From Paenibacillus sp. (GTDB taxonomy: Bacteria; Bacillota; Bacilli; Paenibacillales; YIM-B00363), in the NCBI RefSeq assembly GCF_035645195.1, contig NZ_DASQNA010000022.1:62001-126000 (forward strand): a stretch of DNA of 64,000 nt, given 5' to 3'. Below are positions 32,836 to 41,389 of this stretch, one piece after another. Under the pieces are notes generated by a model. It was not told the origin of the DNA and made no database searches. It saw nothing but the letters and a program-made list of their open reading frames with translations. Position 1 is the first letter of the stretch. Every line of letters begins with the position of its first letter. The position numbers and the translations under genes were made by a program.

Positions 32836-33615
32836 ATGACGGCTGCACTGCAAGCGGCGGGACCGAAGCAAATCGAAATCGCCGGTCTCGGCAAAACGTA
32901 CCGCGCCCGCAAAGCGGCGTACGAAGCGCTGAAGGGCATCGATCTCACGATCGGAAAGAACGAATTTCTGACGCTGCTCGGCCCTTCGGGCTGCGGCAAA
33001 TCGACGCTGCTGCGCATCTTGGCGGGGCTCGAAGACGCGACGGAAGGGGAGCTGCGGCTCGAGGGCGAGTCCATCGTCGGCCCGGGCGCGGACCGCGGCA
33101 TGGTGTTCCAAGGGTACACGCTGTTCCCGTGGCTGAACGTCCGGCAAAACATCGAGTACGGCCCTAAACTGAACGGCACCCCGCTGCTGGAGCGCCGGCA
33201 GATCTCGGATTACTATTTGAAAATGATCAAGCTCGAAAAGTTCGCGACCGCGTTCCCGAAACAGCTGTCCGGCGGCATGAAGCAGCGTGTGGCCATCGCG
33301 CGGGCGCTGGCCAACAAGCCGAAAGTGCTCCTCATGGACGAACCGTTCGGCGCGCTCGACGCGCAGACGAAGCTGGAGATGCAAGAGCTGCTCCTCGAGG
33401 TGTGGGAGAAGGAGAAAACGACCGTCGTGTTCATCACCCACGATATCGAAGAAGCGGTGTTTTTGTCGCAGCGCATCTGCGTCATGGGAGCGAACCCGGG
33501 GCGCATCATCAGCGAGCATCGGGTCGAGTTCCCGGGGGTGAGATCGGAAGCGACGCGGCAGCTGCCCGAGTTTCTGGCGCTGAAGAAAGAGCTGCAGGCG
33601 CTGCTGAAGCATTAA
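32836..33615 (+). CDS. Guanidine-linked ABC importer, ATP-binding protein (SsuB/TauB type)
   Basis: A 259-residue cytosolic ATPase: Walker A G-P-S-G-C-G-K-S-T, Q-loop V-F-Q-G-Y-T-L-F-P-W-L, signature L-S-G-G-M-K-Q-R, Walker B V-L-L-M-D-E-P-F-G-A-L-D, and H-loop F-I-T-H-D-I-E-E-A. All catalytic elements are intact. It energises the neighbouring permease. Preceded by AAGGAGGCGG and followed 13 bases later by a small membrane protein gene. Confidence 0.94.
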   Translation: MTAALQAAGPKQIEIAGLGKTYRARKAAYEALKGIDLTIGKNEFLTLLGPSGCGKSTLLRILAGLEDATEGELRLEGESIVGPGADRGMVFQGYTLFPWLNVRQNIEYGPKLNGTPLLERRQISDYYLKMIKLEKFATAFPKQLSGGMKQRVAIARALANKPKVLLMDEPFGALDAQTKLEMQELLLEVWEKEKTTVVFITHDIEEAVFLSQRICVMGANPGRIISEHRVEFPGVRSEATRQLPEFLALKKELQALLKH

Positions 33616-33628
33616 GGAGGCGAGCGGG

Positions 33629-33838
33629 ATGCAACCGATGGATGAGCTTTACCGCGAAGGACGGAGCCGGTTTCGGCGGCAGGCGCACGCGGCGGCCGAG
33701 GGGGTAGTCGGCAGGCAGCGGTACCTCGGGCGCGCCGGACGGCGAGTCGCGTTGGCGCTGTGGATGGCAGGCGTCGAAGCGCTGCTGGCGGCGCACGCCC
33801 TCGTGTATTTGCTCGCCAAACGGGCGCTTGCCGTATAG
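33629..33838 (+). CDS. Small single-span membrane protein in the guanidine operon
   Basis: A 69-residue protein with an excellent AAGGAGG ribosome binding site 13 bases after the ATPase stop. Its first 35 residues are highly charged (E-L-Y-R-E-G-R-S-R-F-R-R-Q), then a single hydrophobic helix (V-A-L-A-L-W-M-A-G-V-E-A-L-L-A-A-H-A-L-V-Y-L-L-A). It lies between the importer and the second riboswitch. No family is recognised. It may be an accessory subunit of the importer or a regulator; this is inference from position only. Confidence 0.6.
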   Translation: MQPMDELYREGRSRFRRQAHAAAEGVVGRQRYLGRAGRRVALALWMAGVEALLAAHALVYLLAKRALAV

Positions 33839-33872
33839 TCCGGGATTTTTCCGCACAATTCCATATCGAATA

Positions 33873-33972
33873 CCTGTCTAGGGTTCCGCCGGCGCCGCGC
33901 CGGGGCTGGTCCGAGAGACGGGGATACGGGTCCGCGGATTCGTATTAACACGGAAGGATAAAAGCCTGGGAG
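33873..33972 (+). ncRNA. Guanidine-I (ykkC) riboswitch, aptamer 2
   Basis: CTAGGGTTCCG (from 33877), GCTGGTCCGAGAGACGG (about 33905-33921) and ACACGGAAGGATAAAAGCC (about 33948-33966) match the ykkC consensus. It differs from aptamer 1 in its variable stems and at one conserved position (GGAAGG for GGAGGG). No clear promoter is seen in the 34 bases between the small membrane protein gene and the aptamer, so it probably works inside the same transcript as aptamer 1, gating the catabolic genes a second time. Confidence 0.9.
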
Positions 33973-33993
33973 ATCTTGTTCCCCGGCTTTTTC
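33961..33993 (+). terminator. Regulated terminator of riboswitch 2
   Basis: AAAGCC-T-GGG pairs with CCC-GGCTTT (one bulge) across an 11-base loop and runs into TTTTC. The left arm is the aptamer's 3' conserved strand. Confidence 0.75.
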
Positions 33994-34021
33994 TTATTCA
34001 TCTCGAAGGAGGACGACGCGC

Positions 34022-34753
34022 ATGAACGACATCATCTGGAGCAAAACGATTCCGCCCGGGGGCAAATGGTCCGGGACGGTCGGTAAAAACAAGCTCGTCC
34101 GGTTTACGACGGCGGAAGCCGGGGCGAATGTGGCGGCGCTGCTGTATCATGCGGACGATTTGACGGAGCGGTACAACATGCCGGATACGCTGAAGGCGCA
34201 GTATACCGCGCATTTGACGGCGGGGAACGTGCTCATGAGCGACAACGGACGCGCGCTGGCGAGCATCGTGGAGGACAGCCTCGGCTGGCACGACCCGCTC
34301 GGCGGCATCACGACGAAGGATTTGACGGAGCGCAAATACGGCAAGACGACGTACCAGGAACTGCGCAACGGCTGGCTGAAGAACGCACGGGACAATTTCG
34401 CGGCGGAGCTTACGCGCAACGGACTCGGGCTGAGGGATCTTGTACCGGTCGTGAACTTGTTCTCCAAGGTCGTATGCGAGGAAGGCGGCGCGCTTCGGTT
34501 CGTGCCCGGGCATTGCCCGGCGGGAGCGACCGTCACGCTGCGTACCGAGCTGGATACGCTGTTCGTCGTCTCGAATACGCCGCATCCGCTCGATCCGAGC
34601 GAGACGTACCCTTCCGTGCCGGTCACGATCGAAGTGCTGCCGGCGGAGCCGGTCGATCCGGCGACGGACCGCTGCGTCAATCACCGCGGGGAGAACCGCC
34701 GCGCGTTCGAAAATACATGGGAGTATCTCGCTTTGAGGGGGAATGCGCGATGA
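34022..34753 (+). CDS. Carboxyguanidine deiminase subunit (DUF1989, urea carboxylase-associated protein 2 type)
   Basis: A 243-residue DUF1989 protein. Family motifs include [37 protein letters not shown] and [11 protein letters not shown]. These proteins, once named urea amidolyase-associated, were shown to be the two subunits (CgdA/CgdB) that deiminate carboxyguanidine to allophanate in the guanidine pathway. The longer length fits associated protein 2. It follows riboswitch 2 and overlaps the second subunit by 4 bases. Which Cgd name applies is not settled from sequence. Confidence 0.9.
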   Translation: MNDIIWSKTIPPGGKWSGTVGKNKLVRFTTAEAGANVAALLYHADDLTERYNMPDTLKAQYTAHLTAGNVLMSDNGRALASIVEDSLGWHDPLGGITTKDLTERKYGKTTYQELRNGWLKNARDNFAAELTRNGLGLRDLVPVVNLFSKVVCEEGGALRFVPGHCPAGATVTLRTELDTLFVVSNTPHPLDPSETYPSVPVTIEVLPAEPVDPATDRCVNHRGENRRAFENTWEYLALRGNAR

Positions 34754-35403
34754 CGACGGAGATCAGACGAGTCGAGAGCGACCGCGCCGCGGAAGATGCC
34801 GTGTACGATGTGACGATTCCGGCGGGCGAAGGCTGGATGAAGGATTTGCTGCCGGGCCAGGTGCTGCGCATCGTCGACCTCGAAGGCAACCAAGCGGCCG
34901 ATACGCTCTTTTACGATACGAACAATCCCGAAGACCATTACAGCGCAGCCCAAACGATTTTGGCGCAGGGCAACTTGTATTTGGCCGCCGGGTCGAAGCT
35001 GCTCGCCGAATCCGGGAAGACGCTGCTGACGATCGTCGCGGACACGTGCGGCCGCCACGATACGGTGGGCGGTGCGTGCTCCGCGCAGAGCAACACGGTG
35101 CGGTATTCGCACGACACCTTGCCGATGCACAGCTGCCGCGACACGTTCATACTGCAGCTGGCGGAGCGCGGCGAGCCGTTCTCGAAGCGGGATCTCGCCC
35201 CGAACGTTAATTTCTTCATGAACGTGCCGGTGACGCCGGAGGGCGATTTGACGTTCGCCGACGGCATTTCTTCGCCGGGCGCGTACGTCGAGCTGCGGGC
35301 GGAGACGGCGACGACGGTGCTGATCAGCAACTGTCCGCAGCTGAACAATCCGTGCAACGCCTACAACCCGACGCCGATTCGTTTGCTGATTTGGGATCGA
35401 TAA
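34750..35403 (+). CDS. Carboxyguanidine deiminase subunit (DUF1989, associated protein 1 type)
   Basis: A 217-residue DUF1989 protein paralogous to its neighbour: [42 protein letters not shown] and [13 protein letters not shown]. The cysteine/histidine motifs (C-G-R-H-D and A-C-S) are typical metal or active-site residues of the catalytic subunit. Start is in an ATGA overlap with the upstream gene, so the two should be made stoichiometrically as a heteromer. Together they convert carboxyguanidine to allophanate. Confidence 0.9.
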   Translation: MTTEIRRVESDRAAEDAVYDVTIPAGEGWMKDLLPGQVLRIVDLEGNQAADTLFYDTNNPEDHYSAAQTILAQGNLYLAAGSKLLAESGKTLLTIVADTCGRHDTVGGACSAQSNTVRYSHDTLPMHSCRDTFILQLAERGEPFSKRDLAPNVNFFMNVPVTPEGDLTFADGISSPGAYVELRAETATTVLISNCPQLNNPCNAYNPTPIRLLIWDR

Positions 35404-35442
35404 ATCGATAAATTTCGCGCTGGCAGCAGAGGGGGAACGCGC

Positions 35443-38400
35443 ATGTTTACGAAGGTGCTCATCGCCAACCGCGGCGCGATCGCCGTGCGGATCGAACGAA
35501 CGCTCCGCCGCATGGGGATTCGTTCGGTGGCCGTATATACGAAAGCGGATCAAGACAGCCTGCACGTCGACCAAGCCGACGAGGCGGTGTACATCGGCGA
35601 AGGACCGGCGAAGGACAGTTATTTGAACGCGGAGCTGATCCTCGAGACGGCGATTCGGACGGGGGCCGAAGCGATCCATCCGGGGTACGGCTTCCTCAGC
35701 GAGAACGCGGCGTTCGCGAAACGGTGCCGCGAGCTCGGCATCGCCTTCATCGGACCGACGCCGGAGCAGATGGAGCAGTTCGGACTGAAGCATTCGGCGC
35801 GGGAGCTCGCGATTCGCTCCGGCGTCCCGCTGCTGCCGGGCACCGCGCTCATCGAGCGCTTGGACGAAGCGGTGCGGGAAGCCGGCCGGATCGGGTACCC
35901 GATCATTCTGAAAAGCACGGCCGGCGGCGGCGGCATCGGCATGCGCGTGTGCGAGAACGAAGAAGCGCTTCGCAGCGCATTCGACGCCGTGTGCCACCTG
36001 GCCGAGGCGAATTTCAAGAACGGCGGGGTGTTTCTCGAGAAATACATTGAGCGGGCGCGCCACGTCGAGGTGCAGATTTTCGGCAACCGGTTCGGGGAAG
36101 TCGTCGCGCTCGGGGAGCGGGACTGCTCGATTCAGCGCCGCAACCAGAAGGTGATCGAGGAAAGCCCGGCGCCGCATTTGCCGGCCGAAGTTCGTTCGGA
36201 GCTTCTCGCGTCCGCCGTCCGGCTGGCGCGCGAGGTCGGGTATCGGAGCGCGGGCACGGTGGAGTTTTTGTACGACCCGCAGACGTGCGAGTTTTACTTC
36301 CTTGAGGTCAATACGCGCCTCCAGGTCGAGCACGGCGTGACGGAAGAGGTGCTCGGCGTCGATCTGGTGGAATGGATGGTGCGCGAGGCGGCCGACGAAT
36401 TGACCGGGCTCGCCTCCCTCGTGCCGGAGCCGAAGGGCCACAGCATTCAGGCGCGCATTTACGCGGAAGACTGCCTGCAGGGGTTCCGTCCGAGCGCGGG
36501 GCAGCTCGATCAAGCGAAGCTGCCGGCGTCGGCGCGGGTGGAGACGTGGGTGCGGGACGGCATGACGGTGACGACGCTGTACGACCCGATGCTGGCGAAA
36601 ATCATCGTGCGCGGCGACACACGCGAAGAGGCGCTGGAGCTTCTCGGCGAGGCGCTGCGGGAGACGCGTTTTTATGGGTTGACGACGAATTTGCAATATA
36701 TTCAGGCGCTGCTTACGTCGGAAGGCTGCCGTTCGGGCGAGGTGTTCACCCGCATGCTGAACGACTTCCAGCCGGCGGAGCGTGCGCTCGAAGTGCTGGA
36801 CGGCGGCGTGCAGACGACGGTGCAGGATTGGCCGGGCCGCATCGGCTATTGGGACGTCGGCGTGCCGCCGTGCGGGCCGATGGATCCGCTGTCGTTCCGC
36901 ATCGGCAACCGGCTGCTCGGCAATCCCGACGGGGCGCCGGGGCTCGAAATGACGCTGCGCGGCGGCGCCTATCGGTTCCGCGACGACCTGCTGTTCTGCG
37001 TCGCGGGCGCCGACATGCAGGCGACGCTCGACGGCAAGCCGGTCGAGCCGTACCGCCCGATGGCGGCAAGGCGCGGACAGACGCTGCAGTTCGGCGAAGC
37101 CGCGGAAGGGATGCGCGCGTACTTGCTCGTGCAAGGCGGCCTTGACATGCCGCTCGTGCTCGGCAGCGCGTCCACGTTCACGCTGGGCGGCTTCGGCGGG
37201 CACGGCGGGCGGGCGCTTCGCACGGGCGACGTGCTCGGCGTGGCGGAGCCGGCGGGAGACGCGGCTGCGGCTATGGCAGAAGCGGCGGCTGCGGCGGCGT
37301 CGGCGGACTCGTCGGCGTATTCCGCCGGAGCCTTCGATCGGCCGCTCCCCGCGGCGTCCCGCCCGGGCATCGCCCGGAGCTGGACGATCGGCGCCATTCC
37401 GGGGCCGCACTGCTCCGAGGAGTTCCTGCACTCGAGCTACTTGGCTCAGCTGACGTCGACGGTGTGGGAGGTCCACTTCAACAGCTCCCGCACCGGCGTG
37501 CGGCTCGTCGGGCCGGCGCCGCGCTGGGCGCGGGAGGACGGCGGCGAAGCGGGGCTGCATCCGTCGAACATTCACGACAACGCGTACGCGATCGGCGCCT
37601 TGGATCTCACCGGCGACATGCCGATCCTGCTCGGACCGGACGGCCCGAGCCTCGGCGGATTCGTTTGCCCGGTGACCGTCGCGTCCGCTGAGTTCTGGAA
37701 GCTCGGTCAGCTGCATCCGGGCGATAAAGTGTCGTTCCGCCTCGTCACGCTGGAGGAGGCGGAGTCGCTGCGGCAGGCGCAGGAGCGATTCTTGTCCGCG
37801 ATCGGCGAAGGCGAAGCGGAGGCGCTGCCGGCGTACGGCCTGTCGACGCTGTCCGCGGCGACGAGCGAGGAGCTTGAGCTTGCGCCGTCTTATCCTGTAT
37901 TGGCGCGCCTCGAGGCGGGGCCGGGACGGCAGGTCCCGCTGACGGTCCGCTGCAGCGGCGACCAATATTTGCTGGTCGAGTACGGCGAGATGGAGCTCGA
38001 TTTGAAGCTCCGGTTCCAAGTGCACGCGCTCATGGAAGCGGTGCGCGGCTGCGCCGATTTCCCGGCGATCGATTTGACGCCGGGCATCCGGTCGCTGCAA
38101 ATCCATTTCGACCCGGCGCGCATGACGTCGCGCGAGGCGTGCGAGCGGGTGCTCGAACTCGAAGGTACGCTGCCGCCGCTCGCGTCGCTGAAGGTGCCGT
38201 CGCGCATCGTTCGGCTGCCGCTGTCGTGGGACGATCCGTCGACGCAGCTGGCCATTCAGCGGTACCAGCAGAACGTGCGGCCGGACGCGCCGTGGTGCCC
38301 GAGCAACCTGGAATTTATCCGGCGCATCAACGGGTTAGATAGCCTCGACGACGTAAAGCGGATCGTGTTCGACGCGAGCTACCTCGTGCTCGGGCTGGGC

Positions 38401-39147
38401 GACGTCTACTTGGGCGCGCCGGTGGCGACGCCGGTCGATCCGCGTCATCGGCTGGTGACGACGAAATATAACCCGGCGCGCACGTGGACGCCGGAGAACG
38501 CCGTCGGCATCGGCGGCGCATACATGTGCGTCTACGGCATGGAAGGGCCGGGCGGATATCAATTCGTCGGCCGGACGGTGCAGATGTGGAACAAGCTGCG
38601 GTCGACGGCGAGTTTCCCGGCCGGCAAGCCGTGGCTGCTCAACTTCTTCGATCAAATCCGCTTTTACCCGGTGTCCGCGGAGGAGCTGGAGAAGCTTCGC
38701 GAAGATTTCCTGCGCGGCCGGTTCGACGTCGAGATCGAAGAGACGACGTTCGATCTCGGTGAATATTTGGACTTCCTGCAGTCGATCGAGGATACGGCGG
38801 GCGACTTCAAGGAGCGCCAGCGGGCCGCGTTCCAGCAGGAGCGCGAGAACTGGAAGGCGCTCGGATTGGACGAATACGTCAGCGAACAGGACGCAGGCAA
38901 GCCGCTCGCGGACGACGAGCTGCCGGAGGGCGCGGTTCCGGTGCGGAGCTCGCTGCCGGGCAGCGTCTGGAAGGTGAACGTGGAGCCTGGGCAGCAGGTA
39001 AGCAAAGGCGACGTCCTCGTCGTCGTCGAGAGCATGAAGATGGAGTTCTCCATCGGTTCGCCCGGCGACGGACGCATCGAATCGGTGCATGTGACGCCGG
39101 GCGACGGCGTCCAAGCGGGGCAGCTGTTGATCGGTTTGGCGCAATAG
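35443..39147 (+). CDS. Guanidine carboxylase (urea carboxylase family, biotin dependent)
   Basis: A 1234-residue multidomain enzyme that ATP-dependently carboxylates guanidine. Residues 1-450 form biotin carboxylase (A-N-R-G-A-I-A-V-R-I, K-S-T-A-G-G-G-G-I-G-M, F-L-E-V-N-T-R-L-Q-V-E-H). KipA-like (about 455-760, with Q-D-W-P-G-R-I-G-Y-W-D-V-G-V-P-P-C-G-P-M-D) and KipI-like (about 835-1045) domains form the carboxyltransferase, and the C-terminal biotin carrier carries the motif E-S-M-K-M-E with Lys1199. An Ala/Ser-rich insertion lies near 610-635. Urea carboxylase is the alternative, but the riboswitches and deiminase genes argue for guanidine. The RBS is GAGGGGG. Confidence 0.92.
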   Translation: MFTKVLIANRGAIAVRIERTLRRMGIRSVAVYTKADQDSLHVDQADEAVYIGEGPAKDSYLNAELILETAIRTGAEAIHPGYGFLSENAAFAKRCRELGIAFIGPTPEQMEQFGLKHSARELAIRSGVPLLPGTALIERLDEAVREAGRIGYPIILKSTAGGGGIGMRVCENEEALRSAFDAVCHLAEANFKNGGVFLEKYIERARHVEVQIFGNRFGEVVALGERDCSIQRRNQKVIEESPAPHLPAEVRSELLASAVRLAREVGYRSAGTVEFLYDPQTCEFYFLEVNTRLQVEHGVTEEVLGVDLVEWMVREAADELTGLASLVPEPKGHSIQARIYAEDCLQGFRPSAGQLDQAKLPASARVETWVRDGMTVTTLYDPMLAKIIVRGDTREEALELLGEALRETRFYGLTTNLQYIQALLTSEGCRSGEVFTRMLNDFQPAERALEVLDGGVQTTVQDWPGRIGYWDVGVPPCGPMDPLSFRIGNRLLGNPDGAPGLEMTLRGGAYRFRDDLLFCVAGADMQATLDGKPVEPYRPMAARRGQTLQFGEAAEGMRAYLLVQGGLDMPLVLGSASTFTLGGFGGHGGRALRTGDVLGVAEPAGDAAAAMAEAAAAAASADSSAYSAGAFDRPLPAASRPGIARSWTIGAIPGPHCSEEFLHSSYLAQLTSTVWEVHFNSSRTGVRLVGPAPRWAREDGGEAGLHPSNIHDNAYAIGALDLTGDMPILLGPDGPSLGGFVCPVTVASAEFWKLGQLHPGDKVSFRLVTLEEAESLRQAQERFLSAIGEGEAEALPAYGLSTLSAATSEELELAPSYPVLARLEAGPGRQVPLTVRCSGDQYLLVEYGEMELDLKLRFQVHALMEAVRGCADFPAIDLTPGIRSLQIHFDPARMTSREACERVLELEGTLPPLASLKVPSRIVRLPLSWDDPSTQLAIQRYQQNVRPDAPWCPSNLEFIRRINGLDSLDDVKRIVFDASYLVLGLGDVYLGAPVATPVDPRHRLVTTKYNPARTWTPENAVGIGGAYMCVYGMEGPGGYQFVGRTVQMWNKLRSTASFPAGKPWLLNFFDQIRFYPVSAEELEKLREDFLRGRFDVEIEETTFDLGEYLDFLQSIEDTAGDFKERQRAAFQQERENWKALGLDEYVSEQDAGKPLADDELPEGAVPVRSSLPGSVWKVNVEPGQQVSKGDVLVVVESMKMEFSIGSPGDGRIESVHVTPGDGVQAGQLLIGLAQ

Positions 39148-39165
39148 AGAAAGGAGCGAGGCGAT

Positions 39166-40905
39166 ATGGGGGAGGTTCGGTTTCCGGAGCAGTTGACCAT
39201 CGAGTGGCTGCAGGACATGTACGAGAAGGGCGCGATCGCGCCCGAAGACACGATCCGCGAGGTCGTCCGGCGCGCGCAGGCGGACGCGGACAACCCGATC
39301 TGGATCACGCCGCCTTCGGCGGACGCGCTTCGCCCGTATCTCGAGCGGCTCGAGCGGATGGATCGCTCCGCCGCGCCGCTCTGGGGCGTCCCGTTCGCGG
39401 TGAAGGACAATATCGACGTCGCGGGCATGCCGACGACGGCCGCGTGCCCGGAGTTCGCGTACGTGCCTGAGGCGCATGCCGAGGTCGTGCGGCGGCTCGT
39501 CGACGCCGGGGCGATTCCGGTCGGGAAGACGAATCTCGACCAATTCGCGACCGGCCTCGTCGGGACGCGCAGCCCGTACGGCGAGACGCGGAACGCGCTG
39601 CGGCCCGAATGGCTGAGCGGCGGGTCGAGCTCGGGCTCGGCGGTCGCGGTGGCGAGAGGGCACGCGGCGTTCTCGCTCGGCACCGATACCGCCGGCTCCG
39701 GCCGGGTGCCCGCGGCGCTCAACGGGCTCGTCGGCTACAAGCCGAGCGTCGGCGCATGGCCGACGAAGGGCCTCGTCCCGGCGTGCGCGAGCCTCGACTG
39801 CATCACCGTGTTCGCGCACAGCCTCGCGGACGCGCTGGCCGTCGACGCGGCGGCGCGAGGGGCGCATGGCGGCGACCCGTGGTCGCGCGACATCGCGCGT
39901 TCGGACTCGCTGCCGCCTTCGCGCATCCTTTTGCCCGCGGAGCCGCCCGCGTTCTTCGGCCCGCTCGCGCAGGAGTACGCCGCAGCTTGGGGCGAGGCGG
40001 TCCGGCGGCTGACGTCGCTCGGCCTGCCGGTCGAAACCATCGATACGAAGCTGTTCGAGGACGCAGCGTCGATCTTGTACGACGGCCCTTGGGTCGCCGA
40101 ACGATGGGCGTCGCTCGGCGAATTCGTCGACGGCCATCCGGGGACGGCGTTCCCGGTGACCGAGCGGGTGCTCCGGTCGGGCGCCGCGGAGCGGCACACC
40201 GCCAGCGCCGCGTTCCAAGCGATGCACAAGCTGCAGCGGTATAAGGCGGAAGCTCGCAAGCTGCTGCGGAACGCGGTGCTGGCGATGCCGACGGTCGGCG
40301 GCACGTACACGCGCGAGCAGGTGCGGCACGATCCGATCGCGACGAACAGCAATTTGGGGAAATACACGAATCATTGCAATTTGCTCGACCTGAGCGCGGT
40401 CGCCTTGCCGGCGGGGCTCGCGGACGAAGGCATGCCGTTCGGCATTACGCTGTTCGGCTTGTCGGATCAAGAGCACCTCGTCTGCGGCGCAGCGGAGCTG
40501 TGGGTCGGGCGGTCCGCGGCCGAGGAGCCTTCGACGCTCGTCGCCGTCTGCGGCCTCCATATGCGCGGCTTTCCACTGGAAGCGCAAATGCGCGCGTGCG
40601 GCGCGGCGTTCGTCGAGGAGGCCGACACGGCTCCGGCGTACCGGTTCGTAAAGCTGCCGACGACGCCCGCCAAGCCCGGATTGATTCGGTGCGAGGAAGG
40701 GGGCGCGTCGATCCGGCTCGAGCTGTGGCGGATGCCGCTCAAGACCTTCGGCGGCTTCGCCGCCGCCATCCCGGCGCCGCTCGGCATCGGCAAGGTGGAG
40801 CTCGCGGACGGGCGCGAGGTGCCCGGCTTCGTGTGCGAAGCGTACGCGGTCCGCGGCGCGGAGGATATTACGGAAGCGGGCAGCTGGCGGAACGTTATAT
40901 CATAA
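39166..40905 (+). CDS. atzF: Allophanate hydrolase
   Basis: A 579-residue enzyme hydrolysing allophanate to ammonia and CO2, the last step of guanidine use. The N-terminal two thirds is an amidase-signature domain with catalytic lysine in A-V-K-D-N-I-D, the G-G-S-S-S-G-S-A loop and nucleophile region G-T-D-T-A-G-S-G-R-V-P-A-A-L. The C-terminal 120 residues form the extra domain of allophanate hydrolases (M-R-G-F-P-L-E-A-Q-M, V-P-G-F-V-C-E-A-Y-A). It begins 18 bases after the carboxylase stop and ends at a strong bidirectional terminator, closing the operon. Confidence 0.93.
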   Translation: MGEVRFPEQLTIEWLQDMYEKGAIAPEDTIREVVRRAQADADNPIWITPPSADALRPYLERLERMDRSAAPLWGVPFAVKDNIDVAGMPTTAACPEFAYVPEAHAEVVRRLVDAGAIPVGKTNLDQFATGLVGTRSPYGETRNALRPEWLSGGSSSGSAVAVARGHAAFSLGTDTAGSGRVPAALNGLVGYKPSVGAWPTKGLVPACASLDCITVFAHSLADALAVDAAARGAHGGDPWSRDIARSDSLPPSRILLPAEPPAFFGPLAQEYAAAWGEAVRRLTSLGLPVETIDTKLFEDAASILYDGPWVAERWASLGEFVDGHPGTAFPVTERVLRSGAAERHTASAAFQAMHKLQRYKAEARKLLRNAVLAMPTVGGTYTREQVRHDPIATNSNLGKYTNHCNLLDLSAVALPAGLADEGMPFGITLFGLSDQEHLVCGAAELWVGRSAAEEPSTLVAVCGLHMRGFPLEAQMRACGAAFVEEADTAPAYRFVKLPTTPAKPGLIRCEEGGASIRLELWRMPLKTFGGFAAAIPAPLGIGKVELADGREVPGFVCEAYAVRGAEDITEAGSWRNVIS

Positions 40906-40909
40906 ATGA

Positions 40910-40943
40910 AGGCGCGCGCCGAACCCGGCGCGCGCCTGTTTTA
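40910..40943. terminator. Bidirectional terminator at the convergent end of the guanidine operon
   Basis: An 11-bp perfect stem (AGGCGCGCGCC at 40910-40920 and GGCGCGCGCCT at 40927-40937) is followed by GTTTT. It serves the guanidine operon and abuts the end of the opposing YkvA-like gene. Confidence 0.85.
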
Positions 40944-41285
40944 TGCCGTCTGCAGCTCTTCGTCCGCGTCCGCGTCGCGCAGCCACGCCAGCGCCTGCCG
41001 GCGATGGTCCTCCGTAATGTAAGCTTTGGCTGTCATGATGACGGTCGCGATCGCTGCGGCGTCGTCCAGAAACCCGCCCGGCAGAAGGTCCGGCACGGCG
41101 TCCAGCGGAGAGATGAAGTACGCGAGCGCGCCGAAGATCGCGATTTTCGCGCCGGTCGGCGTCTTCGGGTCCAGCGCGCAGAAGTAGAGGGCGACGGCGT
41201 CCAGTACGAAGGGGACTTTGCCGGCGGTCTGCTTCGCCTTTTTCCAAAAGTTTTTCTTCACTTGCTTCTCGTCGTTGCTCATCAT
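40941..41285 (-). CDS. YkvA-like DUF1232 protein
   Basis: A 114-residue small membrane-associated protein. The DUF1232 core is F-G-A-L-A-Y-F-I-S-P-L-D-A-V-P-D-L-L-P-G-G-F-L-D-D-A-A-A-I, a conserved signature with aspartates after the hydrophobic segment. The N-terminus is lysine rich (K-Q-V-K-K-N-F-W-K-K-A-K-Q). The family is common and of unknown function, often called YkvA. AGGAGG lies 6 bases before the start at 41285. It is divergent from the HTH regulator, with the regulator's palindromic operator between them. Confidence 0.85.
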   Translation of the reverse strand: MMSNDEKQVKKNFWKKAKQTAGKVPFVLDAVALYFCALDPKTPTGAKIAIFGALAYFISPLDAVPDLLPGGFLDDAAAIATVIMTAKAYITEDHRRQALAWLRDADADEELQTA

Positions 41286-41355
41286 GGGGTTCCTCCTAAA
41301 GGTTCGTTTGTGTGCTTGCTATATTTTTAGTATAGGAGGATACTTTGAAGCAGGG

Positions 41356-41372
41356 ATGGTCTGGCAGACCAT
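41356..41372. promoter_or_regulatory. 17-bp palindrome, candidate operator of the HTH regulator
   Basis: ATGGTCTG-G-CAGACCAT is a perfect palindrome with a single central base, located 17 bases before the start of the regulator gene and just before its ribosome binding site. Position suggests autorepression and possibly control of the divergent YkvA-like gene. Confidence 0.65.
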
Positions 41373-41389
41373 AAAGTTGGAGGATGAGC

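Noticed and set aside
34681-38106. A very long open frame on the minus strand opposite the guanidine carboxylase
   Set aside because: The plus strand codes for intact recognised enzymes. High GC at third positions keeps the complementary frame open, and its translation is arginine/histidine-rich without any family signature.
38335-40587. Long minus-strand frame opposite the carboxylase end and allophanate hydrolase
   Set aside because: Same reason: shadow of high-GC coding sequence with no recognisable domain.
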